Notes under the pieces: model-generated
Told to the model about the DNA's origin: nothing
Seen by the model: the letters and a program-made list of their open reading frames with translations, nothing else
The model's database searches: none
Part shown: piece by piece, positions 18,353-26,639 of the stretch
Layout: every line of letters starts with the position of its first letter
Position numbering within the stretch: position 1 is the first letter of the stretch
Assembly (NCBI RefSeq): GCF_002879615.1
Contig: NZ_PNRF01000034.1
Coordinates: forward strand, 1-64,000
Direction of reading: 5' to 3'
DNA: 64,000 bases
Source of the DNA: Billgrantia endophytica
GTDB taxonomy: Bacteria > Pseudomonadota > Gammaproteobacteria > Pseudomonadales > Halomonadaceae
Position numbers and translations under genes: made by a program

Positions 18353-18997
18353 CTACCCCGTGGCATCCAGCATGCTTTCCAGCTCGCTCTCGTTGACGCC
18401 GAGCATCCGCAGGATGTTGCGCTGGGCGGCGTTGAGGATGTGCTGACGCTCCTGCTCGCCGGGCAGGCTCTTGGCGATGGCCACGGCGCCCACCAGGGAA
18501 GCGAGAATGGCGCGGGACTTGTCGGCGATGATCTCGCGGTCGGGCTCGAAGGGCAGTTTCTTCAGGCGGCTCAGGGCGATGAGCCGAGTTTCCAGCATCT
18601 TCTTCATGCGCAGGTAGGAGGCTTCGAACAACGTGCGGATCTCGGCGTTCTCGTTGCCGATCTCGTTGAACAGCACCGACTCGGGCCCCGGCTTGCACTT
18701 GCGTTCCAGCTCCTGGAGATTCCAGCAGTTGGCGACCAGCTCCGTCAGGTGTTTCACCGAGAGCGGCCCCTTGACCAGCCGGGCCGCGCGGCTGCTCTCC
18801 AGGGTTTCCCGCACCGAGGCGTGGTAGAGCGCTTCCTTCGAGGCGAAGTGGGCATAGAAGGCGCCGTGGGTCATCTTGGCCAGCTTCATGATCTGGCCGA
18901 TGGAGACCTTCTCGAAACCTTGGCGGCTGAACAGCTCGATGGCCGACTTGAGGATGCGCTCGCGCGATTTGGCCTTTCGGCTCGTCGAGTCAGGCAT
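18353..18997 (-). CDS. TetR-family transcriptional regulator
   Basis: 214 residues. The N-terminal helix-turn-helix is typical of TetR (RERILKSAIELFSRQGFEKV, then IGQIMKLAKMTHGAFYAHF). A ligand-binding helical domain without recognisable specificity follows. It is divergent from the fabF-like gene with 91 bases between starts, and a dyad at 19029-19043 lies in that gap. This suggests it represses itself and the beta-ketoacyl synthase, and perhaps senses an acyl or lipophilic compound (inference). No unusual features. Confidence 0.88.
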   Translation of the reverse strand: MPDSTSRKAKSRERILKSAIELFSRQGFEKVSIGQIMKLAKMTHGAFYAHFASKEALYHASVRETLESSRAARLVKGPLSVKHLTELVANCWNLQELERKCKPGPESVLFNEIGNENAEIRTLFEASYLRMKKMLETRLIALSRLKKLPFEPDREIIADKSRAILASLVGAVAIAKSLPGEQERQHILNAAQRNILRMLGVNESELESMLDATG

Positions 18998-19028
18998 GGC
19001 GACCTCACACTCCCCCGCTGAATATTAT

Positions 19029-19043
19029 CTTGATCATATCAAG
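19029..19043. promoter_or_regulatory. Putative TetR operator
   Basis: CTTGATCATATCAAG, a perfect 6-bp dyad with a 3-bp centre, lying midway between the divergent tetR and fabF starts. Size and placement fit a TetR-family operator. Confidence 0.5.
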
Positions 19044-19088
19044 CCCGGTGATAGCGTGGCACAACCCCAAGCCGTTCAGGAATTTACC

Positions 19089-20354
19089 ATGCAATCACCG
19101 CTCGTCATCACCGGCATGGGCATGATCAGCCCCCTTGGTTGCGGCGTCAAGGCAGGCTGGGAACGCCTTCTCACCGGCCGTTCCGGTATTTCCCCGATCT
19201 CCCGGTTCGATACCGGCGAGCTGCCGATCAAGGTGGCGGGCTCGGTGCCCGGCATCGCCGACGACCCGGAAGCCGGCCTCGACCCGGACCGCATTGCCGG
19301 CGCCAAGGAGCGTCGCAAGCTGGAGCTGTTCAGTCTCTACGCCATGGCCGCCGCCGAAGAGGCGCTGACCCAGGCCAACTGGTTCCCAGAAAGCGATGCG
19401 GACCGACTGGCCACCGCCACCATCGTGGGTTCCGGCATCGGCGGCTTTCCCACCATCACCCAGGCGCAGAACACCCTGTCGACGCGCGGCCACCGTCGGC
19501 TCTCCCCCTTCACCGTGCCGGCCTTTTTGGCCAACCTGGCGGCGGGCAACGTGTCGATCCGCTATGGCTTGCGCGGGCCGATTGGCTGCCCCGTGACCGC
19601 CTGTGCGGCTGGCGTGCAGGCCATCGGCGACGGCATGCGCATGATCCGCAGTGGCGAGGCCGAGGTGGCCCTGGTGGGCGGCGCCGAAGCCTGTATCGAC
19701 CTGCTCTCGCTGGCCAGCTTCCATGCCATGAAGGCGCTCTCCACCGAGCAGGACGACCCCGCCAAGGCGTCGCGACCCTTCGACCAGGCGCGCAACGGCT
19801 TCGTCATGGGGGAAGGCGCGGGGCTGCTGGTGATCGAATCCCTGGCCCACGCCGAGGCGCGCGGAGCAACGCCGCTGGCCATTCTCAGCGGCTACGGCAC
19901 CAGTGCGGATGCCCACCACATCACTGCCGGCCCGGAAGACGGCGGCGGTGCCGCGGCGGCCATTCGGGCCGCGCTGCGGATGGCGGGGCTAACTCCCGAG
20001 GCGATCGATCATATCAATGCCCATGCAACCTCGACGCCGGTAGGCGACCGGGCCGAGATCGCGTCGCTGCGCAACGCCTTCGGCGACACCCTTGCCGGCA
20101 TTCCGATCTCCGCCACCAAGTCGGCCACCGGCCATCTGCTCGGTGCGGCCGGCGGCGTGGAGAGCATCTTCTCCGCTCTTGCGGTAATGCATGGCCGCCT
20201 GCCCCCTACCCTCAACCTGGAGAACCGCGACGAGGACCTGCACGACCTGGACATCGTCTCAGGTGCAATGCGCGAACATCGCAGCCAGCACGTACTGTGC
20301 AACGGCTTCGGTTTTGGTGGGGTGAATGCCGCACTGATCGTGAGCAAGGTGTAG
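19089..20354 (+). CDS. fabF: Beta-ketoacyl-ACP synthase II (FabF-like)
   Basis: Condenses malonyl-ACP with acyl-ACP in fatty-acid elongation. The 421-residue protein has the Cys-His-His active site: Cys in PVTACAAGVQ (about residue 171), His in NAHATSTPVGD (about 311) and His in SATGHLLGAAGG (about 348). The ATG at 19089 (MQSPLVITGMG) is chosen because similarity starts there; a longer frame reaches back into the divergent tetR. It stands alone, outside a fab cluster, next to a TetR gene. It may be a second, regulated KAS II rather than the housekeeping one; this is inference. Confidence 0.9.
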   Translation: MQSPLVITGMGMISPLGCGVKAGWERLLTGRSGISPISRFDTGELPIKVAGSVPGIADDPEAGLDPDRIAGAKERRKLELFSLYAMAAAEEALTQANWFPESDADRLATATIVGSGIGGFPTITQAQNTLSTRGHRRLSPFTVPAFLANLAAGNVSIRYGLRGPIGCPVTACAAGVQAIGDGMRMIRSGEAEVALVGGAEACIDLLSLASFHAMKALSTEQDDPAKASRPFDQARNGFVMGEGAGLLVIESLAHAEARGATPLAILSGYGTSADAHHITAGPEDGGGAAAAIRAALRMAGLTPEAIDHINAHATSTPVGDRAEIASLRNAFGDTLAGIPISATKSATGHLLGAAGGVESIFSALAVMHGRLPPTLNLENRDEDLHDLDIVSGAMREHRSQHVLCNGFGFGGVNAALIVSKV

Positions 20355-20400
20355 CGCTACCTTGAGCTACTGGTAGCCACGTTCGATCGGCCAGCGTGCC

Positions 20401-21084
20401 TCAAAACCTCGGATTGATACTCAACGACAGCATGGCCGATAGCTGACACAACGGCCTTCCTGAATCCTGCTGCAACTCATTGAAAGCGCCCTGTACGACT
20501 TGCATATCGCGCTGACTGGTGGGGGCATGGTCAATGATGCCTGCGGCCATCAGACGTGCAACCACATCGCTGGTCAATAAAAAAGTATCTTTTCCGACCA
20601 AACGTAAAAATCCGGCAGCCGAGCGTCCACCTAGGCGGGCGCCGCGTTTGGCCAGTAAACGCCATAAGCCGATGATGTCAGCGCTCGGCCAGTCGGCAAT
20701 GAACTCGCCAAAACTGCCGCCCTGTTCCTGGCGAATATCCAGAATGAATTGGGCATTTTTAGGGATGCTCTGCAGCTTGGTGCGATGACGGATGATTCGA
20801 TCATTTCTCATATAACCTTCGATTTGCTCTGGGCTGAGTAACACCATTGTCTCGGGCACGAAGCCCCAGAAGACTTCTTCAAAGGCAGGCCACTTGGCAT
20901 CGACCACCGAATGTTGCATACCGGCCTGAAATACCCGCTGGCTCATGGCAGAAAGATAGCGATCATCCCCCTTCCGCTTCAGCTCTTCAGGAGCAAGTGC
21001 CTTGGGCAGGAAAGCTTTCATGGCTTCGTCAGATTCAAAACGCTTGCGTACTGTGTCGTAAAGCCAGCGGTAGTCAAGAGTCAT
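20401..21084 (-). CDS. DNA-3-methyladenine glycosylase I-like protein (Tag family)
   Basis: A 227-residue HhH-GPD-superfamily protein. Family blocks include DDRYLSAMSQRVFQAGMQHS, VDAKWPAFEEVFWGF, RIIRHRTKLQSIPKNAQFIL and DIIGLWRLLAKRGARLGG, matching the Tag-like branch common in proteobacteria. The E. coli Tag zinc ligands (N-terminal Cys/His) are not evident, so it belongs to the divergent subgroup and its substrate is uncertain. ATG at 21084 (MTLDYRWLYD) is chosen by similarity; the Shine-Dalgarno signal is weak. It is convergent with fabF, only 46 bases apart. Confidence 0.8.
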   Translation of the reverse strand: MTLDYRWLYDTVRKRFESDEAMKAFLPKALAPEELKRKGDDRYLSAMSQRVFQAGMQHSVVDAKWPAFEEVFWGFVPETMVLLSPEQIEGYMRNDRIIRHRTKLQSIPKNAQFILDIRQEQGGSFGEFIADWPSADIIGLWRLLAKRGARLGGRSAAGFLRLVGKDTFLLTSDVVARLMAAGIIDHAPTSQRDMQVVQGAFNELQQDSGRPLCQLSAMLSLSINPRF

Positions 21085-21231
21085 GCTTGTCTCATTTTTT
21101 TCGGATTTATACGCAGGTACTGGGCTTTGCCGGGTGCGCAGCCCATTGGGACAAGAAGATCGCGAAGATCCAGACATGCTATCGTCCCTATCCGGCAAGA
21201 TCGATGAAGGTTCGCATCACCTTCAATGGGG

Positions 21232-21284
21232 CCCATCTTCAGTGGCTTTCGGCTTACCGTAACCAGCCATTTCGTTGAGGGCAA
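21232..21284 (+). repeat. 53-bp repeat, copy B
   Basis: Partner of 15789-15841; the core CTTACCGTAACCAGCCATT and CGTTGAGGGCAA are shared. It ends just before the GST gene fragment that starts at about 21290. Confidence 0.55.
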
Positions 21285-21289
21285 TTGTT

Positions 21290-21561
21290 GAGGAACTTAT
21301 CCAGCATTTGCCTGCCTGGCGTGACTTCGGTATCGCCTGTGAACATGAACAGGGACCAAGGCAGGCTCGCCATCTCGACCGAGTTGAGCGCCGCGAACAG
21401 CCATTCGATCACCTCGTTGCGTCGATGCGGATCGGTTGGCATCAGCGCATCGCTACGCTCGCCCAGGTGCAGCAGGATCGCGCCGCTCTCGAAGATCGTG
21501 AGGTCGCCGTCGGTCAACCACGGTACCTGCCCGAAAGGCTGATGGGTGAAGTGCTCGGCAC
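21290..21561 (-). pseudogene. Glutathione S-transferase gene fragment (duplicate)
   Basis: Matches the intact GST gene at 40089-40727 almost base for base over about 270 bp (HQPFGQVPWLTDGDLTIFES, then LNSVEMASLPWSLFMF), with divergence near the left end (CPAWR instead of the SDSRIEH region). The start and C-terminal half are missing. It is a translocated partial copy fused to IS66 debris on its right. Confidence 0.85.
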
Positions 21562-21737
21562 ACCAGCTCTGCCCGGCCGCACTACGCCTACCTGTTCGCC
21601 AACCGGCGAGGCAACTGCATGAAGGTGCTGATTCATGATGGCCTGGGCATCTAGTTCTGTGGCTTGCCGCCTTAATCAGGGCAAGTTCCACTGGGCGGAG
21701 ACTTGGCACGGTGACCGAGTGGAGCTGTCATCGGACA
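21562..21737 (+). pseudogene. IS66-family TnpB (Orf2) remnant
   Basis: The plus strand reads HYAYLFANRRGNCMKVLIHD, then after a frame change ACRLNQGKFHW with DRVELSSD. This is the middle of the IS66 TnpB accessory protein (usual motif MKVLxHDGxGxWLxxRRLxxGxFxW). No start, a frameshift at about 21655, and the end is missing. Confidence 0.7.
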
Positions 21738-21951
21738 CCGGCACAGGTGTTCCTAGGAGAGTACTCAGGAGCACTGAAAACCGTAGGTGCTGCGCTTATT
21801 GCTTGAATTCAGGTATGGAAGCAACCCGGGGTACGAGTATCAGTTCGGTGGGTCACGTTAGCAGCGGGGTCAAGCCACCAAAAACTATCACGACCTCTAT
21901 TCGCCACCTTCCAACTCAAAGCCTCTTTCATCTTCCAGAGTAGTGCCAGCC

Positions 21952-22019
21952 ACCATGTATAATGCCCCCTCTGAGCTGCACAGGCTATAGTGCAGCTCAG
22001 AGGGGGCATTATACATGGT
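21952..22019. repeat. Perfect 30-bp inverted repeat with 8-base loop
   Basis: Arms 21952-21981 and 21990-22019 are exact complements (starting ACCATGTATAATGCCCCCTC), with the loop AGGCTATA. The inner part CTGAGCTGCACAGGCTATAGTGCAG also occurs at 27976-28000 in front of an IS66 tnpC remnant. It could be a fused pair of IS66 leader ends or a hairpin-type mobile repeat. It could also act as a bidirectional terminator. Confidence 0.75.
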
Positions 22020-22124
22020 CGTTAGCTTATGCAATCGATGTACCACCCAGACCAACGTCTATGGAAAGAGCGGCAAGGGCAGGTAGTTTGATCATTCTAG
22101 ATGGAATTAATTCAACAACAGGCG

Positions 22125-23306
22125 TCAGTTCGGTGCATGGTAGGGCATACCATGAAAATCAGCGGCTCTTCTCGTATAAGCCTTTTTTTCCTCATCGAAC
22201 TTCTTGCCAACTATTCCTCCGCGCACGGAGCCTCCACTAACGTCGTGATAGGCCTCTACAAGTGCCGGAGAAAGTGGTTGACTGTAAGGTGTCGATATCC
22301 AGGATCTTAGTAGGTGACGTTTCTTCTCAGTCTCCTCAAAATCGACAAAATCAGTCCGCGAGTGCAAAATCACGTGATTGTTGAGTATTTGCATATCGCC
22401 CGGCTGCAGAGTCATATCGAAAGTAAAGACGTCCGACTCTACAAGACGATCCAATAGATCCATCGCTTCGACTTGATCGCAATCAGGAGCTGGTACGCCC
22501 TCGAATTCCTGGGCATAACGAATGTGATTGCGAACATACCTACAGCAGAACAATCCATCTCGCTCTGAGAAGATCGGAGCTGCATAGTATGGATTCTCTT
22601 CCGGACCTTCTTCTCCTTTGCGAGAGTAATGAATGTTTCTGTATAGTGCCTCGAGAAGCTCAGGAGCCGAGGAGGAAATTTCGTTTCTCATCGATATAGA
22701 GCATGCTATACGGCTCTCACCGCCCTTTTTAGCAGAATTGATGCAAAGCAGACTGACAAGGTCCGCCATATCAGTGTGAAAATCGAGCCTGGAGTTCGTA
22801 TTGTAACCTCTCCCACTCGCCGAACGATAATTACCGCCGCTATCGCGGACGTTGCCGATCAGGTCACTACTGGCCCCCTGCGGCCGCAGCACTCCGAAGT
22901 GGTTACACAACCCCCAATAGAGCGTCTGGATTCGTTCGACAGGCAATGACTCGATAGGCAACCCACGAAGAACGATGAAACCCAACTCATGTGAGACCGC
23001 CGCCCTGACATCGGCAAGCAAACGATCGAGGTTCGTAAACGGAAAATCGTGAGCACAGCTTTCCAAGAGAGGCTTCCCGGTTTTTTCAAAGGCTGCCAAG
23101 CCTTCGATTAGCCCGGCTCGCTCTTCATCGGACACTGTTCGAACCCAAGCGTCACACGCCTTACCTGTCAAGTCTTTACTTTTCCAAGCCATTGGCATAC
23201 GACGGGCAATGTTGTCTACACATAACCCATCCTCACCGGGGAAACTCAACTTGTTGTTAGAAAAGCTATTTTTACCAAAGCCAGGATCTGAATCGTGCTG
23301 TACCAT
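22125..23306 (-). CDS. TauD/TfdA-family 2-oxoglutarate-dependent dioxygenase
   Basis: A 393-residue Fe(II)/2-oxoglutarate oxygenase. The facial triad is visible: HxD in SRLDFHTDMADLV and the distal His in ILNNHVILHSRTDF, with the 2OG-binding Arg in RHLLRSWIS. An N-terminal extension of about 70 residues precedes the fold. ATG at 23306 is chosen because CTGGAGATGAGAGC is just upstream; longer in-frame starts lack a signal. It is divergent from the aconitase-like genes and shares with them a region holding three ATTGGATAC elements. It probably hydroxylates a carboxylate or betaine-like substrate that feeds the neighbouring enzymes; the substrate is unknown. Confidence 0.85.
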   Translation of the reverse strand: MVQHDSDPGFGKNSFSNNKLSFPGEDGLCVDNIARRMPMAWKSKDLTGKACDAWVRTVSDEERAGLIEGLAAFEKTGKPLLESCAHDFPFTNLDRLLADVRAAVSHELGFIVLRGLPIESLPVERIQTLYWGLCNHFGVLRPQGASSDLIGNVRDSGGNYRSASGRGYNTNSRLDFHTDMADLVSLLCINSAKKGGESRIACSISMRNEISSSAPELLEALYRNIHYSRKGEEGPEENPYYAAPIFSERDGLFCCRYVRNHIRYAQEFEGVPAPDCDQVEAMDLLDRLVESDVFTFDMTLQPGDMQILNNHVILHSRTDFVDFEETEKKRHLLRSWISTPYSQPLSPALVEAYHDVSGGSVRGGIVGKKFDEEKKAYTRRAADFHGMPYHAPN

Positions 23307-23359
23307 GCTCTCATCTCCAGTTGCTCTTGCATGTATACCTACGGCTCTCAGCCTTGCCC

Positions 23360-23571
23360 ATTGGATACGGTTTGTCAAACCTCTGTGAAAGACATACCTG
23401 ATGGCGCTTTTAATTCCGCATAACAAAATTTAGTTCTAAAAGCAGGTATCCAATATATTCGTTTATTTTCAATAGCTTAATTCATATTGTTTTCGCTATC
23501 ACGTCACACCTCCGGTTCATCCATCCTTGCCTTGGCGTGCGCCAATCACTTAGACTTGCTTGATTGGATAC
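23360..23571. promoter_or_regulatory. Three ATTGGATAC elements in the divergent promoter
   Basis: ATTGGATAC at 23360-23368, GTATCCAAT at 23446-23454 and ATTGGATAC at 23563-23571, between the dioxygenase and aconitase-like genes. The wider form ATTGGATACGAT is a degenerate 12-bp dyad (ATnGnATnCnAT), a shape compatible with GntR-type binding. The same element recurs upstream of the TctCBA operon. Confidence 0.6.
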
Positions 23572-23650
23572 GATCTATAATGTAGGTATACTTCAGCTGG
23601 CATCACATGCTCAGCGATGGCTAAGACCAACGGCAGCGAGGCACGCAGCA

Positions 23651-25045
23651 ATGGGTAGAACGCTTTTCGACAAAATATGGGAATCGCATATCATTGCCGA
23701 ACGTGAGAATGGCATGGCGCTTCTCTTCATCGATCGACATTTAGTGCATGACGCCACAGCACAGGCGTTTGACCAACTCAGGCTCGAGGGGAAAGAAGTA
23801 AGAAGGCCAGAACTGACGTTCGGTATGGCCGATCACTACATTGCCACTCATCACGACCCCAATCGCGACCCCGTACATGAACAGATGGTGACCACCCTTG
23901 CGGAAAATGCTCACGAGCAGGGAATCACCTCTTTTGGGGCAGGCGATGAGTACCAAGGCATCGTACACGTGGCAGGCCCCGAACTGGGGTTGACTCTGCC
24001 TGGCGCCCTGCTTGTTTGCGGCGATAGCCATACTTCCACTCATGGGGCGCTGGGTGCACTAGCGTTTGGGATCGGCGCCTCCGAGGTCACCCATGTGTTG
24101 GCTACACAAACGCTTTGGCAGCAACGCCCCAAGACAATGCGTATCCGCATTGATGGGGAGCTGGGCCCCCAGGTTTCGGCCAAGGATCTGATTCTGACCA
24201 TCATCAGCACGATCGGAGCCAATGGGGGGACAGGATATGTAATTGAATACACAGGAAAAACTATAAGCGACCTATCGATAGAGTCACGCCTGACCCTCTG
24301 CAACATGTCGATCGAGGCCGGTGCTCGAGCAGGCATGATTGCTCCTGACGAAACGACATTCTCCTATTTGAAGGGCAAGCGCTTCGCGCCGCAAGGAGAG
24401 CTATTCGAGCATGCCGTTGAGATGTGGCGCGGTCTCAAGAGCGACGATGACGCAAGTTATGACAAGGAAGTCGCAATAGATGCCGGCAAGCTAGCCCCTA
24501 CCGTCACTTGGGGGAATTCACCGGAAACTGCGCTGCCCATCACCGGCCATATTCCAAGTCTCAACGAAATCGAATCCAACAAGCTGGAACAGTACAACGC
24601 AACCATCGAATACATGGGGCTCGCGCCGGGTGCGATGCTCACCTCCTTGAAAATCGACCAAGTTTTCATTGGCTCCTGTACCAACAGCCGTCTGGAGGAT
24701 CTTCGCGAAGCTGCCGAAATTGCCAAGCTGGGAAGCGCCAAGGTACCTACTATCGTCGTACCAGGTTCTCAGCAGGTTCGGCAACAAGCTGAAAAGGAAG
24801 GACTGCACGAGATCTTTCAGAAGGCAAGTTTTGAGTGGCGCGAGCCAGGATGTTCCATGTGCGTTGCCATGAACGGCGATTCGGTGCCAAGCGGTGCTCG
24901 TTGCGCATCCACCTCGAACCGCAACTTCGCAGGCCGTCAAGGTCCTGGTAGCCGAACGCATCTCATGAGCCCTGCCATGGCTGCGGCCGCCGCTATTACC
25001 GGTCATCTCACCGACGTCAGGGAACTGGAGGGCAATATATGCTAG
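23651..25045 (+). CDS. Aconitase-family dehydratase, large subunit (LeuC/DmdA-like)
   Basis: Adds or removes water on a tricarboxylate or methyl-branched dicarboxylate using a [4Fe-4S] cluster. The 464-residue protein has CGDSHTSTHGALG, and cluster cysteines in FIGSCTNSR and in EPGCSMCVAMN. Length and sequence fit the LeuC/DmdA group rather than full-length aconitase. ATG at 23651 follows GAGG and fits similarity (MGRTLFDKIWESH). Its stop overlaps the small-subunit start by 7 bases. A C-C lyase follows, not leuB, so a leucine role is unlikely; 2,3-dimethylmalate dehydratase (DmdA) is a good model (inference). Confidence 0.85.
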   Translation: MGRTLFDKIWESHIIAERENGMALLFIDRHLVHDATAQAFDQLRLEGKEVRRPELTFGMADHYIATHHDPNRDPVHEQMVTTLAENAHEQGITSFGAGDEYQGIVHVAGPELGLTLPGALLVCGDSHTSTHGALGALAFGIGASEVTHVLATQTLWQQRPKTMRIRIDGELGPQVSAKDLILTIISTIGANGGTGYVIEYTGKTISDLSIESRLTLCNMSIEAGARAGMIAPDETTFSYLKGKRFAPQGELFEHAVEMWRGLKSDDDASYDKEVAIDAGKLAPTVTWGNSPETALPITGHIPSLNEIESNKLEQYNATIEYMGLAPGAMLTSLKIDQVFIGSCTNSRLEDLREAAEIAKLGSAKVPTIVVPGSQQVRQQAEKEGLHEIFQKASFEWREPGCSMCVAMNGDSVPSGARCASTSNRNFAGRQGPGSRTHLMSPAMAAAAAITGHLTDVRELEGNIC

Positions 25046-25650
25046 CTTTTACCGAACACTGCGGTCAGGCCCTACGCTTGCCCTGGGAAAACATCGACAC
25101 GGATCAGATCATACCTGCACGATATTTGCATCGTCCCCGTAATGCCGGGTATAGGGAGCAACTCTTTCATGACCTGCGCTTCACGCCTGATGGAAAACAG
25201 CCCAGAGTGGATTTTCCTCTGAATGACCCCACCAAGGCGGAGTCCAGCATTCTCGTTTCAGGAAAAAATTTTGGCTGCGGCTCATCGCGTGAGCACGCCG
25301 TATGGGCATTGTTAGATTACGGATTTCGTGTCGTCATCGCTCCCGATTTTGGCGACATATTTTTTAACAACAGCTTAAAAAACGGTCTGTTGGCGATTCG
25401 CCTGGATGAGCGAAGCATCGAGGCACTTATGCAAAATGAAGGTGAGCCTACTATCCTAACGGTCGACTTACCTCAGCAAAGCATCACCACTCGCTCAGGC
25501 CTACGCTACGAATTCGAAATCGACCCCTATCGTAAAGAAGCTCTTCTGAATGGCGAATCCGATATCCAAATGACATTTCGCCTATATGATGAAATCACTA
25601 AATTTGAAACCCGCTATATCAAGGACAACCCTTGGATCTACACACCATAA
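25039..25650 (+). CDS. Aconitase-family dehydratase, small subunit (LeuD/DmdB-like)
   Basis: The swivel domain that completes the active site of the large subunit. 203 residues; typical motifs are NIDTDQIIPARYL near the N terminus and GKNFGCGSSREHAVWAL, which positions substrate. The C-terminal part matches LeuD length. The ATG overlaps the upstream gene by 7 bases, indicating translational coupling and a 1:1 complex. Followed after 57 bases by the lyase gene. Confidence 0.88.
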   Translation: MLAFTEHCGQALRLPWENIDTDQIIPARYLHRPRNAGYREQLFHDLRFTPDGKQPRVDFPLNDPTKAESSILVSGKNFGCGSSREHAVWALLDYGFRVVIAPDFGDIFFNNSLKNGLLAIRLDERSIEALMQNEGEPTILTVDLPQQSITTRSGLRYEFEIDPYRKEALLNGESDIQMTFRLYDEITKFETRYIKDNPWIYTP

Positions 25651-25707
25651 ACGCTTAATTTATGGAACCGATCGATATACTAACTGAAAGCCTGAAGGAG
25701 AAGGAAG

Positions 25708-26565
25708 ATGGCAGTAAGATCCTTGAAAGAGCAGCTGAACTCTGATGATATAGTTGTTGCACCTGGTATTTACGACATGATTTCAGCGTTGGTGGCTGAC
25801 CGCATGGGTTTCCAGGCTCTCTACGTAACGGGTTATGGCACGGTTGCTTCTCACCTAGGCCTGCCAGACGCAGGTATTGCTACCTATAGCGATATGGTAA
25901 GTAGAATTGCCACCATGGCGAAAATGACCAGCACACCTCTCATTGCTGATGCCGATACCGGTTATGGTGGTCTTCTCAACGTTCATCACACTGTACGAGG
26001 ATATGAAGAAGCAGGCGTTTCCGCCGTTCAATTGGAAGATCAGGAGTTTCCAAAAAAATGCGGCCATACGCCTGGCCGCCGAGTCATTCCCTTCGAGGAT
26101 ATGGTACAAAAAATAAAGATCGCATGCGACGCACGACGCAGCGACGATCTCCTGATTATCGCGCGTACGGACTCTCGCACTGCCTTGGGGCTTGATGAGG
26201 CATTGAATCGTGCACAGGCCTACAGCGATGCGGGTGCAGATGTCATCTTTGTTGAATCGCCCGAGTCGGAACAGGAGATGGAAACCATTGGTAAGTGTAT
26301 CAACAAGCCGCTGGTAGCCAATATGGTGCCAGGCGGGCGTACACCGCTACTCTCCGCAGAAAAGCTTCAGTCCTTGGGCTTCTCTCTAGCCATCCACCCT
26401 GCCGCCGGCTTCCTTGCCACCGCTGCAGCCCTAGAGAAAAGCTATACAGATTTGAAAGACAATGGTGGCGTGACCGACTCATCACTCCTATATAGCTTCA
26501 GTGAATTCAACGAACTGATTGGTTTCCCTGGCGTCTGGGAGTTCGAGAAGCGATACATGAGCTAA
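25708..26565 (+). CDS. Isocitrate lyase/PEP mutase-family C-C lyase (2,3-dimethylmalate or methylisocitrate lyase-like)
   Basis: Cleaves a 2-hydroxy-dicarboxylate or tricarboxylate by retro-aldol chemistry. The 285-residue barrel protein shows the metal site LIADADTGYGG, the flexible catalytic loop PKKCGHTPGRRVIP (Cys as general acid) and IIARTDSRTALG with VFVESPES-like strands. AAGGAGAAGGAAG precedes the ATG. Placed directly after an aconitase-type dehydratase, it fits the Dml step (2,3-dimethylmalate to propionate plus pyruvate) or a methylisocitrate-type cleavage; no prpC homologue is nearby. A hairpin at 26579-26604 ends the unit. Confidence 0.85.
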   Translation: MAVRSLKEQLNSDDIVVAPGIYDMISALVADRMGFQALYVTGYGTVASHLGLPDAGIATYSDMVSRIATMAKMTSTPLIADADTGYGGLLNVHHTVRGYEEAGVSAVQLEDQEFPKKCGHTPGRRVIPFEDMVQKIKIACDARRSDDLLIIARTDSRTALGLDEALNRAQAYSDAGADVIFVESPESEQEMETIGKCINKPLVANMVPGGRTPLLSAEKLQSLGFSLAIHPAAGFLATAAALEKSYTDLKDNGGVTDSSLLYSFSEFNELIGFPGVWEFEKRYMS

Positions 26566-26578
26566 GGTCTGGAAACCG

Positions 26579-26604
26579 CTCACCGGGCTCGTTGGCCCGG
26601 TGAG
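26579..26604 (+). terminator. Hairpin after the lyase gene
   Basis: CTCACCGGGC, loop TCGTTG, GCCCGGTGAG: a perfect 10-bp GC-rich stem 13 bases past the lyase stop. The T run after it is weak, so it may reduce rather than block transcription into the permease gene. Confidence 0.6.
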
Positions 26605-26639
26605 GCTTCATCATAATACAGCCACTCAGGGACACACGC

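Noticed and set aside
21952-22019. CRISPR repeat or tRNA-like element
   Set aside because: A single palindrome without spacers or tRNA features.
23651-25650. Leucine biosynthesis leuCD
   Set aside because: No leuA or leuB nearby, a C-C lyase follows directly, and the setting is a regulated catabolic and transport island.
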